Source: Rosa chinensis (taxonomy: Eukaryota > Streptophyta > Magnoliopsida > Rosales > Rosaceae). Taken from it: 64,000 nucleotides of DNA. Below, piece by piece: positions 45,898 through 57,434 of this stretch. The stretch spans positions 29,804,501-29,868,500 of the forward strand of contig NC_037090.1 in NCBI RefSeq assembly GCF_002994745.2, written 5' to 3'. The translations under genes were made by a program, and so were the position numbers. The notes below the pieces were generated by a model. It was not told the DNA's origin and did no database searches. It worked only from the letters and a program-made list of their open reading frames with translations. The stretch's first letter is position 1. The number at the start of each line of letters is the position of its first letter.

Positions 45898-47149
45898 CTC
45901 TGGAAGCATCAAGTAATGGCATTCTTGGACTGCATTGGCAAAAATTAAATAAGCACGCTGCTCTGGAAGTTTATGTTTAATATAACAATATATACATGAA
46001 TTGGATATTTTTAGCTTATGCTTCATATGATAGGTATAATCTGTATATATGAGTTAATGTAATGTAAGTTCTGCTGAAACAAGGTTTCCCTGAGTTTGTC
46101 AATGCAAAGTTTTACTGATATTCAAGTACTCAAGCACATTATAGAAAGGCATGTGGCACTGAAATACACTAGATTTTAGGATTTCCAGCTAGATTTCTTT
46201 CCTATTGGGGGTTGGTGAATAAGGGATATTCTGGAAAATGTAAAGAATGGAGACTGTTTGACAAAGAAATTATGAAACAAAAAAAAGAACGTAAAATGGA
46301 GAAAACCATGGCTTTGTTTGTTGCAAGTTTTGAATATTGTTAAGGTATTCCTAATCATGATTTATCATCTAAGAACCTTAAAGGTTTAGGTTTGATAAAT
46401 TTAGTTCGTCCATTGATTTGATCAAGTTCGGTACTTTTAACTATCTAAACATTTAATGGTTGATTTACTGAAATGTGATAGAAAGTGGGTCTCACAACCG
46501 ATTGATTAGAAAGTCCACATTTTTAAAGTCCTCATTAGAATCTCTCTTGTAAATATGATATCCTTGGTTTTGATTTCATAATTCGTGTCTGTGTAACCAA
46601 AAGTATTGATGCGAAATGCTATACAAGAATGCTATACAAGACGTCTTGTATAGCACTCGATTCCTCTTTCAGTTTTATAAGGGGAGAAACAGCAAGAGCT
46701 CGTGAATGGCATTAACTGTATGTCCACGTCTTATAGGCAAAATAAACTTGTAGAATTAGTTGGAAGCTATTTATCTCAACTGTCTCTCATGTTCCTGCAA
46801 ATCATTGACGAATTGCATCTTGCACAATAGTAAGTTCATGGGACAGGAAATACCTCACCATCAAAGCTCATGAATCCAATGTAAGCAAAGCTATTAGTAA
46901 TATCATTTATTGAATCAGAAGCATATTCATCATCTGTTTAACATAACGCAATTATCCTTTATTTGGTATTTTGTTTTTTTTCTTCTTTCTGGACAACTTC
47001 GTTTGATTTGCTGGTCGTCATGGAATACACTCAGAGTTTGTGAGTTATATACTCGAGGTGATTTCCAGTGCCATGGTTGTCATGCATGATGATGATAAAA
47101 TAAAACATCACAAGCTGTTATGAAATTCTTCAGTACTATTCATTTGTAT
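45898..47149. other. 3' flank of the dehydrogenase gene, no further gene
   Basis: 3' UTR and spacer. A perfect 24-bp palindrome lies at 46631-46654. Nothing else was recognised. Confidence 0.4.
46631..46654. repeat. Perfect 24-bp palindrome
   Basis: The half-site GCTATACAAGAC is followed directly by its exact reverse complement. A partial third copy (GCTATACAAGAATG) lies immediately to the left at 46618-46632. It may be the scar or end of a small inverted-repeat element. Confidence 0.85.
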
Positions 47150-47643
47150 TATAATATCATAAGCGCAGTACATGCCTGCCAGCTTTTGTCTTGGTCCCTG
47201 ACAGTTTTAATACGTTACATATACTTATCAATAGTATCGGTACCCTTTTTAATATTCTGCATAGGGGTCTTGAGATCAAAAGCATTGTATTCCAGAAGTT
47301 TACCATATCTCTCATCAAGCGAAAACCAGACCTCTTTTGATGTTTTACTTCCAACAATGAATGATAGAACATCATATGACAAAGTAGCAGCTAGTAGAGT
47401 AATTAAAGCAGAGTCATTCTTCCTCCACTCCTTAAACTCTTGTGCTAGTTCAGGATTAATACCAGCCTCTGGTTTACTTTCGTATTGTGAAGGACAAGGC
47501 ATAGACCCATCAGTATATCCCATTAGGTCACACCCTACCAGCATTTTCTCCAACAGAATTCTCCAAGTTAAACAATTGGAGTCATCTAAACGTGCTGTGA
47601 TTACATTACTGAAGTTGAAGAGTAAGCTATTCATTGTTTTCAT
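47150..47643 (-). pseudogene. Copia-type Gag fragment
   Basis: The minus-strand frame 47215-47643 (142 codons) contains LDDSNCLTWRILLEKMLVG, WRKNDSALITLLAATLS and SKEVWFSLDERYG, the Gag region of plant Copia polyproteins (UBN2 family), ending at a stop after DTIDKYM. A short continuation is visible in another frame to about 47157. No pol, LTR or primer site accompanies it, so it is an isolated relic. Confidence 0.75.
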
Positions 47644-47649
47644 TCATGA

Positions 47650-48405
47650 TTCTAGGTCCCAAATACTGAAAAATGCGACTCCTTTTGTAAGAACAACTTC
47701 ACCAAAGACAGAGAACAACTCAAACCATTATCTGGCACTAATTTTGTTGACTCTTAACTTGCCAGTAGACGTCAAGTTTCAACAAACACCAAAGAAACTA
47801 ATAAGATTCCCAACAATCTTGAACAGAGCCACCAAATTAAACACTGATCTTGGTTATAAATATCAGCTCTCCACACTAAAAGTCTAAACTTGGAAAATCC
47901 AAAAGTTCAAATTGATCCCATATATAGTCAGAGAAATTGTTTGCTTGAAGTATACAATTTTATTTGCAGCCTAGCTTGAAGCATATTGAAATGGTTTCTC
48001 GGGCTTACGGGAGATTACTCTCTCCCTATTGCTACATTTCTCTATAGATTTTCACCCTCTGTGTGAAGCATAGCGTTCATGTATTGAACTAGGATATGCC
48101 GGCCGAATGGCATGAATTAGGATACTTGATTACTTTTTTTGTATGTCCTAGCTTGTTCAGTTTGTTCTTCCGGTTCTGGATCAGCTAAAGCTCTATCCTG
48201 AATTCCTGATATGAAATAATTTCTTGTCGAGATACAGTTTTATATATAGTTTACTTTTACAGTTGAACATACATAATTCCATACTATAATCTCTTCATTA
48301 GCGAGCTTAGTATATAGTACATATCAGTTCATTTACAGAATCAGCTCTTTCACGGCTTTACGAGTCCCCACTGTCATCTCTTATCTCCAATGAATATGCA
48401 GTACG
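47650..48405. other. No gene seen
   Basis: AT-rich spacer. Plus-strand frames here are shadows of the Gag fragment or chance. Confidence 0.3.
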
Positions 48406-48866
48406 CACTACTACAGAAAACTAATCAGACGGCACTAGTTATACAACCTTAATGATTAATCAGTTGTATGAATAATTTTTACTAAATAAGACGACAGTTA
48501 TATCTTGTAGCCGTTGTATGAGTGTGACACAATTTGAGCCCTCAATTTTGATGCCATAAAATTGGCCTGTGCAATAGAAAACACAACAGATTTTCTGTTA
48601 ACGTTGTTGGAATGAATTGCAAATTTGCAAACTTTCAATTAGTAGCACCAAATTTCCCCTCGAGTTTGTGCAAACACTTTCATTGGTACCACAAAATCAT
48701 TTGGAGCTGTAGTGTGACCAAATGCAAGTGTGGTGAGAAGAAAAATTCCTCCAAAACGCCATACTTCTCACCAATTTTCGACCTCCTCAAACACTCAAGC
48801 CGGAAAACTCAATATAATAGGCCTATAGTCACGACAAGTTATTCTATGCTGTTGTTTGAGGGCTGT
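48406..48866. mobile_element. CACTA-type element end, interrupted by the Ty3 element
   Basis: The sequence begins CACTACTACAGAAAA, the terminal signature of plant CACTA (CMC) transposons, and has subterminal repeats of the kind GTTGTATGA / CGTTGTATGAG. The Ty3 element at 48867 sits in it, and similar DNA continues at 60488 (for example TAGGCCTATAGTCACGACA at left and TAGGCATATAGCTACGACA at right). No opposite CACTA end or transposase is visible. Confidence 0.5.
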
Positions 48867-49371
48867 TGTTAATGCTCAAGTCCGGCGGTAGCCGACTCTT
48901 CGCTTAACGCGGGTCCGATGGGCAGACCACTACTCCGAGGATTAGATGACTTCCGCTTGCTGCAACACGAGAGACAGGGCGTCAGAGGGAGTCCGCTTTG
49001 GGCGGTCTTCACTTCTCCGATGCCTAAGTCAGTCACTGTATGGGCAGCATAGCAATAAATGAGTAGTAAATGCGTAATTAATGAGGAGAGAGGAGAGAAC
49101 CTTTTATAGGTGAGGAGAAGGTTGATCTCCTTCTTGTTTTCAATGTGGGACTGATGTGCTTCGATACCCAGTGTCTGGAGCTTCTGATGCTAGCTTGGCG
49201 CGGTGCGTGGCGGCGCGTTAGCTGTGATCTAGGGGCGATCCCGGGCTCGGGCGGTAGCCCGCCTGGCTGTGTCTCCGCAGGTCCCCACTTGGTGAGATTC
49301 AGTACCTCTGGCGGTACAATGAGCGTGGCTCATTATAGCTAATTATGCTTGCAAACGTACAAGTAGGTACA
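48867..49371 (-). repeat. 3' LTR of the Ty3/Tat element
   Basis: Plus-strand reading starts TGTTAATGCTCAAGTCC and ends ACAAGTAGGTACA. It is 505 bp, almost identical to 59987-60482, with a 10-bp longer GGTGCGTGGCGGCGCG section. Confidence 0.92.
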
Positions 49372-49390
49372 AGTCCCCCAAGTCCCCAGT
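49372..49390 (-). promoter_or_regulatory. Polypurine tract of the Ty3/Tat element
   Basis: The minus strand reads CTGGGGACTTGGGGGACT directly before the LTR start TGTACC. Confidence 0.75.
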
Positions 49391-51088
49391 CAAGGAGGGC
49401 AATCTTGGTTGGGGAGTTGATCGGCGGTGTGAAGCGTTTTCTCCGCTTAGACTTGCAAAAAGCATAATTAGCGTCAGTGCGTTGTCAACCATGGACTTAC
49501 TGAGCGAACGCTTTATACCCTTTCGGGTGGGCCCCTGCTAGGCCCGCCAGGGAGTCCCCCACTCCCTAGCCAAGGCGGACCTCCGGATGGTCGGCAAATT
49601 GTTTGTTGAGGGGAAGCTGCGCGGAGCAGAGGGTGTTGGGTAGCGAGCCCAATCTTAGTACCCAAGTGACGGGGGTCAACGTACCTGATCAGGGTCGTCG
49701 TAGACTGTTGACAAGTCCCCGTGTCCCGTAGGGACAGTCTGATCGTAACGCCGCATGGCGGTCATTGTCAGAGTGAGGCGTAGCCTCGGGATTCGCAGCT
49801 GGCGGATACCACCCGCTAGTTGTAGTAGGAAACAGCGTCACGTAGACGTGTTTTGCGATAGCTATTGAGCGGAGTTGCGCTCAGCAAAGCACGGGGTTTG
49901 CAAGCGGAGGGAGCTCTGCTGGCCGTGTTGCGTGTAGCAGAGGCTGCCTGTTGCAAGTTGATGAGTGGAAGTTCCGCTTAACGGGGATTCGCTCAGCGGA
50001 GACTTCGACAGTCGTAGGGTGTTAAGGGAGAACTCCCGCTGGCCGGGTTTCGTCCAGCGGACCCCATCAATTGGAAAGTGACGAGAAGCTCCGCTAGAGG
50101 GGTTTCGGTTAGCGAACTTCGACACTTGGAAAGTGACAAGTGAGAAGTTCAGCTAGCGAGGTTTCGCTCAGCGGACTTCGATACTTGGAAAGTGACAAGT
50201 GAGAAGTTTCGCTAGCGGGGTTTCGCTCAGCGGACTTCGATACTTAGAAAGTGACAAGTGAGAAGTTCCGCTAGCGGGGTTTCGCTCAGCAGATACTGGC
50301 GACGATTGGCGCCTTCTTCCCAAAAGTGGAGGCTTCCATTAGACGCTTCGTCTGATGGTGGTTGACATGTGGCGAACGCCTAGAGGGTTAGCGTGCGGAG
50401 GCGTGTTTTCTCCGCCTAGCCGTCTCCCTGCCATTAATGCTGAGTAATGATGGATTTTGTAACCGAGGTGATGCCTCGGTTAATCCGGAGAGTAACTGGA
50501 GTCGTGGGACACGTGGACGGCTGATATTTGATGTCGTTTTTCAGCGGACGGCGTAGAACCGTTTGACGTTGACATAAAGGGGGGGGGGGGGGAAGTTGGC
50601 TGATTTTGACACTTTGCTCTAAACTTTGAACTGTACTCGTCGTCTTCAAGCTCTCTGCGTCTGTGATCGGAGAAAAAAGCTGAGGCGATATTGCTGAGTC
50701 ATCATAAGTGGAGAAATCGACGAACTCCGGCCTCGCAGACAAGTGTGCTCAAACTCCTACCAGAGACTCCATCGTTGAGGTTGGTACTCTGATCTGTATC
50801 CCTGTTTCATTGATTGTCTGTCATGGCGAGTTTTTGGGTTTTGGGTATTTCTGTGATGTTGTTCGTTGACGTGCTGTGAGGGTATGAGAGTGGGTTTGGA
50901 GATAGGTTGTTGTGTTTGGAAAAGTTGGGGCTTTTAGGGGTTTGCTAGATGGTCGAATCTGGGTTTGAGTGCTTGTTCTTGTTTTGGTATTTTCTAGGTA
51001 ACTGTTCTTCATGTTCTTGGGTACTAACTGATATAGGTATAGGTTAGATCTTGTGTGAGCTAACTAATTTGGGTTTTAGGGTTTTGGG
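49391..51088 (+). other. Ty3/Tat 3' untranslated block with degenerate repeats
   Basis: Between LTR and antisense gene. Words such as TTTCGCTCAGCGGA and GGGTTTCG recur from about 49890. A G run of 14 (50580-50593) and a pyrimidine-rich stretch upstream of 51089 may belong to the promoter and leader of the antisense gene (GTTTTAGGGTTTTGGG lies just before its ATG). I see no TATA box that I trust. Confidence 0.45.
49960..50292. repeat. 59-bp minisatellite in the Ty3/Tat 3' UTR
   Basis: Units starting TTGGAAAGTGACAAGTGAGA occur at 50126, 50185 and 50244 (the last with TTAG), with period 59, and a shorter version at 50071 (period 55). Each includes CGCTAGCGGGGTTTCGCTCA and ends GCGGACTTCGATAC. 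More degenerate copies extend left to about 49960. Confidence 0.85.
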
Positions 51089-53810
51089 ATGGCTGACGTC
51101 ATAGAGATTTCGAGCAGTGAGGATTCCGGATCTAAAGTGTCGTTCAGCGCGGCGGATAGAAATTTTATTGACTCGTTGCTTCCGTCTGCTCGTGCAGGAA
51201 CCTCATTGTCAGAACCGCTAGAGGTTGAGCCGCTACAGACCATACCGTGGGACGTAGTTATGGGTCGTGCACCGCGTCCAGAGAGTTCTAGGGCGGGGGA
51301 GGCTGCCGCTGCCCACACTATGCACGAAGAGCGCTTAGAAAGCAATAGCGCAGCCAGCGGTTCCGCTGGGGGGAGGTGTAGCGGGAGAGGATACCGAGTC
51401 GGCGTGGGTGTTCGAGGACGGAACCCCCGTTGATGAGGCGGGAGGTAGGATGACTGCTATTGCAGTCAACCGGCTGAAGCGGGTGTTCCGGTTGCCCGGC
51501 GTGGTGAAGCTGCGTCCGCCAACGGTGGAGGAGAAGGCCTCGATCCTGCCAGCGGGTCACGCCGTCGTGCACGAGGCTATATTCCGCGAGGGAGTGACCT
51601 TCCCGCTGGTGCCAAACCTTCAGATCTTGGTGTGCGAGTTTGGCATTGCCTTTGGGCAGGTCTGCCCCAATATGTGGCGGTTGCTGCTGGCGCTGAACTC
51701 GCTATGGCGATTGTCAGGTTGCGAGGGACCGACTGTGGCGGAGGTGCTGCACTTCTACGAATTGGTGTACGTGAAACGCCAAGGCTGCAGAGGGCAGGTA
51801 AACCTGAGTCGCCGTCAAGGAGCGCCCAAGTTGATCGAGAACTTGAGGGATTCCATGTCCTACTGGCGGGGTACCTTCCGCGTTGCCACAACGGGGTGGG
51901 AGTACCAAGCGGGGTCCAACGAGGGGGAGCCGACGTTTAGAATTAAGTCGGAGTTCCAGCCCATCCGAGGTCGTTTTTCGGTCTCCGCCGAACATGTCTG
52001 GCGGGGCTTTCTCCCCTTTTTTTTTTTTTACACTGCCTTCTACTCTTGTACTGATAATGACCTTTTTGTGCAGCGGGGTTGCGGTACAACCTGACTCGTG
52101 AGGAAGAGTGCCGCGTGGCACGCATAAGAGGTTGCTGGCGGAATCGTAACTTGCTAGACTTCCGTCTCCTTATAGGCTGGGAGTTGTTGGTGGATCAGCA
52201 ACTGACTCGTGCCGTTGGTAAGTACCCTCCGCTATACCACACCCTTGGTGAGATTGTGTCATGCTGATCGGTTTGTTGCTCTTTTTTTTTTTTTAGAAAC
52301 TCCGCCGGGGAACAAAGCGAGCCGTGACGCCTTCGCGAAAGCCATGGACCGTGTTGAAATTAACAACTTCCTGGAATCCATGTACGCGTCTGGGCTGGTG
52401 GCTCAGAAGACGGTGGTGAACCCGGAGACGCTGGCGCTGAGCCCGTCCGAGGTTCCCGTGGTGCTGCCAATGCCGCACCACTCTCATCTTGGTGGTGACG
52501 GGCTGCCTACTGTTCAGGCAGGGACCGGCGTGGTGAGCAAGGCGGCGCAGCGGAAAGAGAGAGCGCCGGCGATACGGCGCTGGGTGCAGAAGAAAGCAGT
52601 GCGCCTAAAGGAGGGTGTCACCATAGCGGGGTTGGAGCCGCCGATGGGGGGTTCGAGGCCTGCCGTTGCTGGAAGCACGCGGGCGCTTCACTGAAAACGC
52701 TGTCAACCCGACTCGGGCGGGGAAGAGGAGGAAGAGGAGGTAATCGGGGCCCACGAGCAGCCGAAGAAGTCAAGGCAGGCTCTGCCCGAGGCTCCCGCTG
52801 ACGTGGCGAACGCGGCGGGTACGAGCGGCCTGGACTCATTTGCCGCTTATGCCGAGTTCTTGAATGACGGTGAACGGGAGTTCCTGTATCACCTCTGCGA
52901 GCGATTGGGGTTCAGCGGCCTGGAGGGGATTGTACGGTCGACCGCCGTTAACGAATCGCCCTTCAGTACAGCCTTTGGACACGTCGCCGTTAGGCTACAT
53001 GAGATGTTCCAGGCGGCGTCAAAACAGCCCCTAGTTGAGCGGGAGCTGAGGGATGAGGTGGCGGGCTTACAGAGGGACTTGGGGAAGGCCCAGGAAAGGT
53101 TGGCTGATGTCGAGCGACGCTTCACAAAGGCAGACTGCGATGCGGCAGACGCCGGTGGCAAGCTGTCCGTTGCCATTGAGCGGCACTTGGAGCGGAACGA
53201 ACAGTTCTCCAAGTTGGAGCAAGACATGTCCCTACTGCGGGATCGGGTGGCCGCTAAGGATAAGAAGGTTGAGATCCTTCAGCGGGAGTCCGCCGCCAGA
53301 CAGGCCGAGGTTAAGCGGCTAGAGGGTGAAGTCGCTCGCCTGGAGGGTGAGGGGAGCCGTGCTGCGGCAGCCGCTGTTGAGTCATACAAGCAGTCGGCAG
53401 AGTACAAGAAGGCACTGACCGAAGCAGCGAAGGCCGGTGCCCTAGCTAATGTGGAGATGCTGCAGCAGAAGGGCGCCATCGAATGGGCGAAAGCGTTGAT
53501 GCCGGTCGTGCAGCCATCGAAGGAAGCTCGGCCGACAACAAGTACCGCCCCTGCTGCCACCCCTGGTCAAGTTGGAGCCTGCTCGGGTAGAGGGGAGAGT
53601 GGCGGACTCCCGGAGGGCGACTCTCAGCGGACGCCTACCCAGTCGGAGGTGTCTCGTGCTGGGTTCTTGGCGGCCCACACCCGGGCCGATGGCACGATAG
53701 AGACCCCCAGTCCCACAGCCCGAGGGTCCGACCAGACGAGCAGTTTACATCCACCGCGGGCCGCCAGTGGAGATGCTGAAGGTAGCGGAGCCGACCTCGC
53801 CAACCCCTGA
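51089..53810 (+). pseudogene. Antisense gene of the Ty3/Tat element: gypsy-type transposase 28-like domain plus coiled coil, spliced
   Basis: The ATG at 51089 opens an acidic N-terminus (VIEISSSEDSGSK). After a frame change at a six-G run (about 51368-51373), the frame through 51408 encodes a domain resembling the 'putative gypsy type transposon' family (FPLVPNLQILVCEFGIAFGQ, CPNMWRLLLALNSLW). Two introns are likely: one ending at TTTTTGTGCAG (52073; its donor is unclear) and one from GTTGGTAAGTACC (about 52217) to a poly(T)-AG at 52295. The last exon runs to 53810 with one in-frame TGA (52692-52694), then an acidic run, a long coiled coil (about 53025-53480) and a Ser/Thr/Pro-rich tail. Total length is about 800 codons. 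Function is unknown; nucleic-acid or Gag-related roles are only guesses. Confidence 0.7.
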
Positions 53811-54227
53811 AAATAGGAGTAGGAAAGTTTTTGTAGCCGCTGAGGCATAAATATTTGATGTAATTGACTTGGGATATAAATGAAATTTCGGAACCTAAGC
53901 TCCTATACTTTGTACTTTTTTTTTGTGTTTGTGATAATGTGTGTACCGCTAGAGGTCTTGACAATTTTGTTTTTGGCCATGAATGAAACATTAAAGGAAT
54001 TAAAATTGGTCCAAGTGCACAATGTAGCGGACTACGTCCGCTGACTGGCGTTGCCAGTTGCCCCCAGTGCTAGACTTGGTAACAATGGTTTGAATAATTC
54101 CTCGTTTCATTGATAGCTGTCTGAACAGCGTTTACAAAAGCGGGGTCGTACCCGTTGGGTAGCTTCCCTTAGCTAAATATTGAACAAAAATTTAGCTAAG
54201 TCAAGATGCTCTTGGGTAGCGGCATGA
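53811..54227. other. Convergent 3' ends of antisense gene and gag-pol
   Basis: The antisense gene stops at 53810 and gag-pol (minus) stops at 54228, so both transcripts end in this 417-bp stretch. AT-rich words such as TTTGATGTAATTGACTTGG may supply polyadenylation signals. No other frame is present. Confidence 0.45.
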
Positions 54228-57200
54228 CTATTTGTAGTAATACCGAAGGTGTTCGGTTTTCCAAGGGTGGGTCGTTGTGACGCCATCCTTGTCCATTAAG
54301 TAGAAGGTGTTTGGGCTAACGACTTCCACAATTTTGTATGGACCTTCCCAAGTTGGGCGGAGTTTTGTTGGTGGTGGTATGACTTCCTTCATTACCCAGT
54401 CCCACAGTTGGAGGTTGCGGGCCTTGACCATGGCGTTGTAGAAACGCGATACCCGTCGCTTGTTTTGGAGGTTGCGCAAATAGGCTGCGTCTCGTTTTTC
54501 CTCTAGGAGATCCCGGTCGAGGTTGACGCCGTTGCTGTTGGTCTCGGGGCAGTAGCCGTCGACCCTAGCGGTTGGTTGGGTTACTTCGATAGGCAGGACA
54601 GCCTCAGTTCCGAACATCATACAGAAGGGGGTTTCGCCTGTGGAGGAAGTTGGGGTTGTTCTGATGGCCCACAGAACTTCCGGGAGCTTCTCCGCCCATA
54701 AACCCCTAGCCTTATCGAGCTTCTTCTGTAACAGCTTCTTGATTATCTTGTTTGCCGCTTCGACCTGGCTGTTGGTTTGGGGGTGAGCGACTGATGTAAA
54801 ACGCATCTTGGTGCCCAGGTTGGCGGTGAAAGAGATGAGTTCCTTATTGTTGAACTATGTGCCGTTGTCTGTGATGATTGCATGCGGGACACCGTAGCGG
54901 CAGTAGATGTTCTTCTAGAGGAAGTGAATTACCTTGGCGGTAGTTATTGCCGTCAAGGGCTCCGCCTCTATCCATTTGCTGTTGTAGTCGATGGCGACAA
55001 TGATGTATTTGAACTGACCTTTGGTGGTTTGGAATTTTCCCATCAAGTCTAGGCCCCACGTTGAGTGAAACCAGGGACCGACGATAACTGACAGAGGTTC
55101 CGCCGGGGCATGTGGAAGATCAGCATACTGTTGGCATTTGTGACAAGATTTTGCTATCCGCCGGGCGTCATCACCAAGCGTAGGCCAAAAGTAGCCTTGT
55201 CGCATTGTGCGATTAGCTAAGGATCTGGCGCCGGAATGATTTCCGCATTCTCCGCCATGTATTGTTGCCAGCACAACCCTTCCCTCTTCTGGGGTTAGAC
55301 AGTGGAGGTTGGGGTGAGTGAATCCCTGGCGGTAAAGTTTGCCACTCTGTATGTTGTAGTGGGTTGCTCTCCGCTGGAGCTGTCGCGCTTTGATCTTGTC
55401 CTTTAGTAATGTCCCGTTGCTTTTTTACTGAATAATTTCGTCCATCCAGCTAGGACTGGCCTCAATGTTGAAAATCTCTGCCAGGGTTTTTGTGATACTT
55501 GGCCTGTCTAGGCACTCCACCCTTGTGTCCTCTGGACTCTGGTGTGGCTGGGCAGTTGCCAGTCTTGCCAGTGAATCGGCCTTGGCGTTCTTTTCCCTGG
55601 GGATTTGTGTGATGGTGTGGAACTTGAATTTTTTGAGCAGCGTCTTGGCGTATCCTAAGTATGCCGCTAACTGCTGGTCCTTGGCCTGAAAGCTGTTGTT
55701 GACCTGGTTAACGACCAACTGAGAGTCGCTGAAGATGTTGACACTGTCCGCCCCTGAATCGATGGCGAGGAGTAGGCCGGCAATGAGTGCTTCATACTCC
55801 GCCATATTGTTTGAGGCCTTGAAGTTGAATTTCAATGCGTACTAGACGCTAAGCCCCCCTGGTCCTGTTAAGATGATTCCGGCGCCGCTGGCCTTGGCGC
55901 AAGCGGAGCCGTCCACGTGTAGGTTCTAGTCAGATTGTTGGGGAGCCGGCTCCTCGGCTGTCACTATTTTCGTTCCAGGCGGTACATCAATCTTGGATTC
56001 GGGCTGATGCTCGGTGAGCTCAGCAATGAAGTCTGCCACCGCCTGGCCCTTCATGGCGGTTCTTGGTTTGTAATCTATGTCAAACTCACTGAGCTCAATG
56101 GCCCACTTGCTGAGGCGCCCCGAATGTTCAGGGTTCTGCATTACCTGTCTCAGCGGTTGATTGGTTAATACATGGATTGTGTGGGCCTGGAAGTATTGGC
56201 GGAGGCGTCTAGCGGCGACGATGAGTGTGAGAGCAAGCTGCTCCAAGGGAGGATACCGTGTTTCTGCTCCGTTCATGCCCCTACCGGAATAGAACACCGG
56301 GAGCTCGTCCTGGCCTTCCCGCCGGACGATGGCGTAACTCACCGCTGACTGTGATACGGCTAGGTAAATGTATAATGTTTCTCGTTGCACAGGAATGGAA
56401 AGGAGTGGAACAGCCGCCATGTATTCTTTTAGGCCTTGGAACGCCGCCTGGCACTCTGGGTTCCAATCGATGACTTTCTTGTGGGATGTCTTAAGGACCT
56501 TGAAAAATGGGGCGCATTTGTCGGTCAGTCTGGAGATGAATCGAGACAGGGCGGTTAGCTTGCCCTGGAGGCATTGGACGTGCACCTTCCATTATGGGTC
56601 CTTCAAGTCGAGGATGGCTTGCACCTTGTCAGGGTTGGCCTCGATGCCCCGTTCACTGACAATATACCCCAGAAATTTGCCGGCGGTGATGCCAAAGAAG
56701 CATTTTTCTGGGTTTAGGTGCATACCGTAGGCCAAGAGGATGGTTCTTATGATTTTTAGGTTTGCCACATGTCCGCTGGCCTTTATACTCTTAACCAACA
56801 TGTCGTCTACATAAACCTCGATTATCTTCCCCAGATGCTCCGCGAACATGGCGTTCATCAGTCGCTGATAAGTTGGCCCTGCGTTCTTCAAACCGAAAGG
56901 CATCACATTGTAACAATACAGGCCTTTGTCGGTGGTGAAGGTGGTGCACTCCTGGTCATCGGGATGCATCCTGATCTGGTTATAGCCGGAAAAAGCATCC
57001 ATCATGCTGAGGAGTTCGTGTCCAGCGGTTGCATCGACCAGTTGATCGATGCGGGGTAGTGGGAAACTATCTTTTGGGCACGCCTTGTTAAGATTTTTGA
57101 AGTCGACGCACATCCTCCACCTGCCCTTAGCCTTTTTGACCATAACCAGGTTGGAAATCCACTGGGGATAGATGACCTGGCGGATGAACCCAATGCCCTG

Positions 57201-57434
57201 TAACTTGGCAACCTCCTCTCCTATAGCACGGTACTTCTCTTCGTCGAAGGCTCTGCGTTTTTGTTTGATAGGGTAGAAGGATGGTTTGATGCTCAACTTG
57301 TGTGTGATGATTTCAGGGGAGATACCTGGCATGTCTGCATATGACCAGGAAAAGACCGTAGCGTTGTCACGTAGGAACTGGGTGAGCTCCGCCGCCAGCT
57401 CTGGGTCTAATTGAGCGCCTATGCGGATTGTCAG
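54228..57434 (-). pseudogene. Ty3/Tat Pol: reverse transcriptase, two RNase H domains, integrase, with nonsense codons
   Basis: It continues the gag frame after TAG 57435-57437 and stays in that single frame to the final stop at 54228. Blocks: MPGISPEIITHKL; RT with KGRWRMCVDFKNLNKACPKD, MDAFSGYNQIRM, MPFGLKNAGPTYQRLMN and catalytic VYVDDMLVKS; first RNase H 56585-55926; second RNase H with HVDGSA, NNMAEYEALIAGL and FSDSQLVVNQV; integrase zinc region HGGECGNHSG...CHKCQ, core TWGLDLMGKF and IITDNGT, and the ARVDGYCPETNSNG tail. In-frame stops lie at 56592-56594 (TAA), 55926-55928 (TAG), 55842-55844 (TAG), 55425-55427 (TAA), 54915-54917 (TAG) and 54855-54857 (TAG). No frameshift was found. Confidence 0.88.

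Noticed and set aside
47120..47887. 255-codon plus-strand ORF
   Set aside because: It is antisense to the Copia Gag fragment, which has clear family motifs.
51577..53848. Minus-strand ORFs under the antisense gene
   Set aside because: They are shadows of a GC-rich frame. The plus-strand product has a recognisable domain and coiled coil; the minus products have none.
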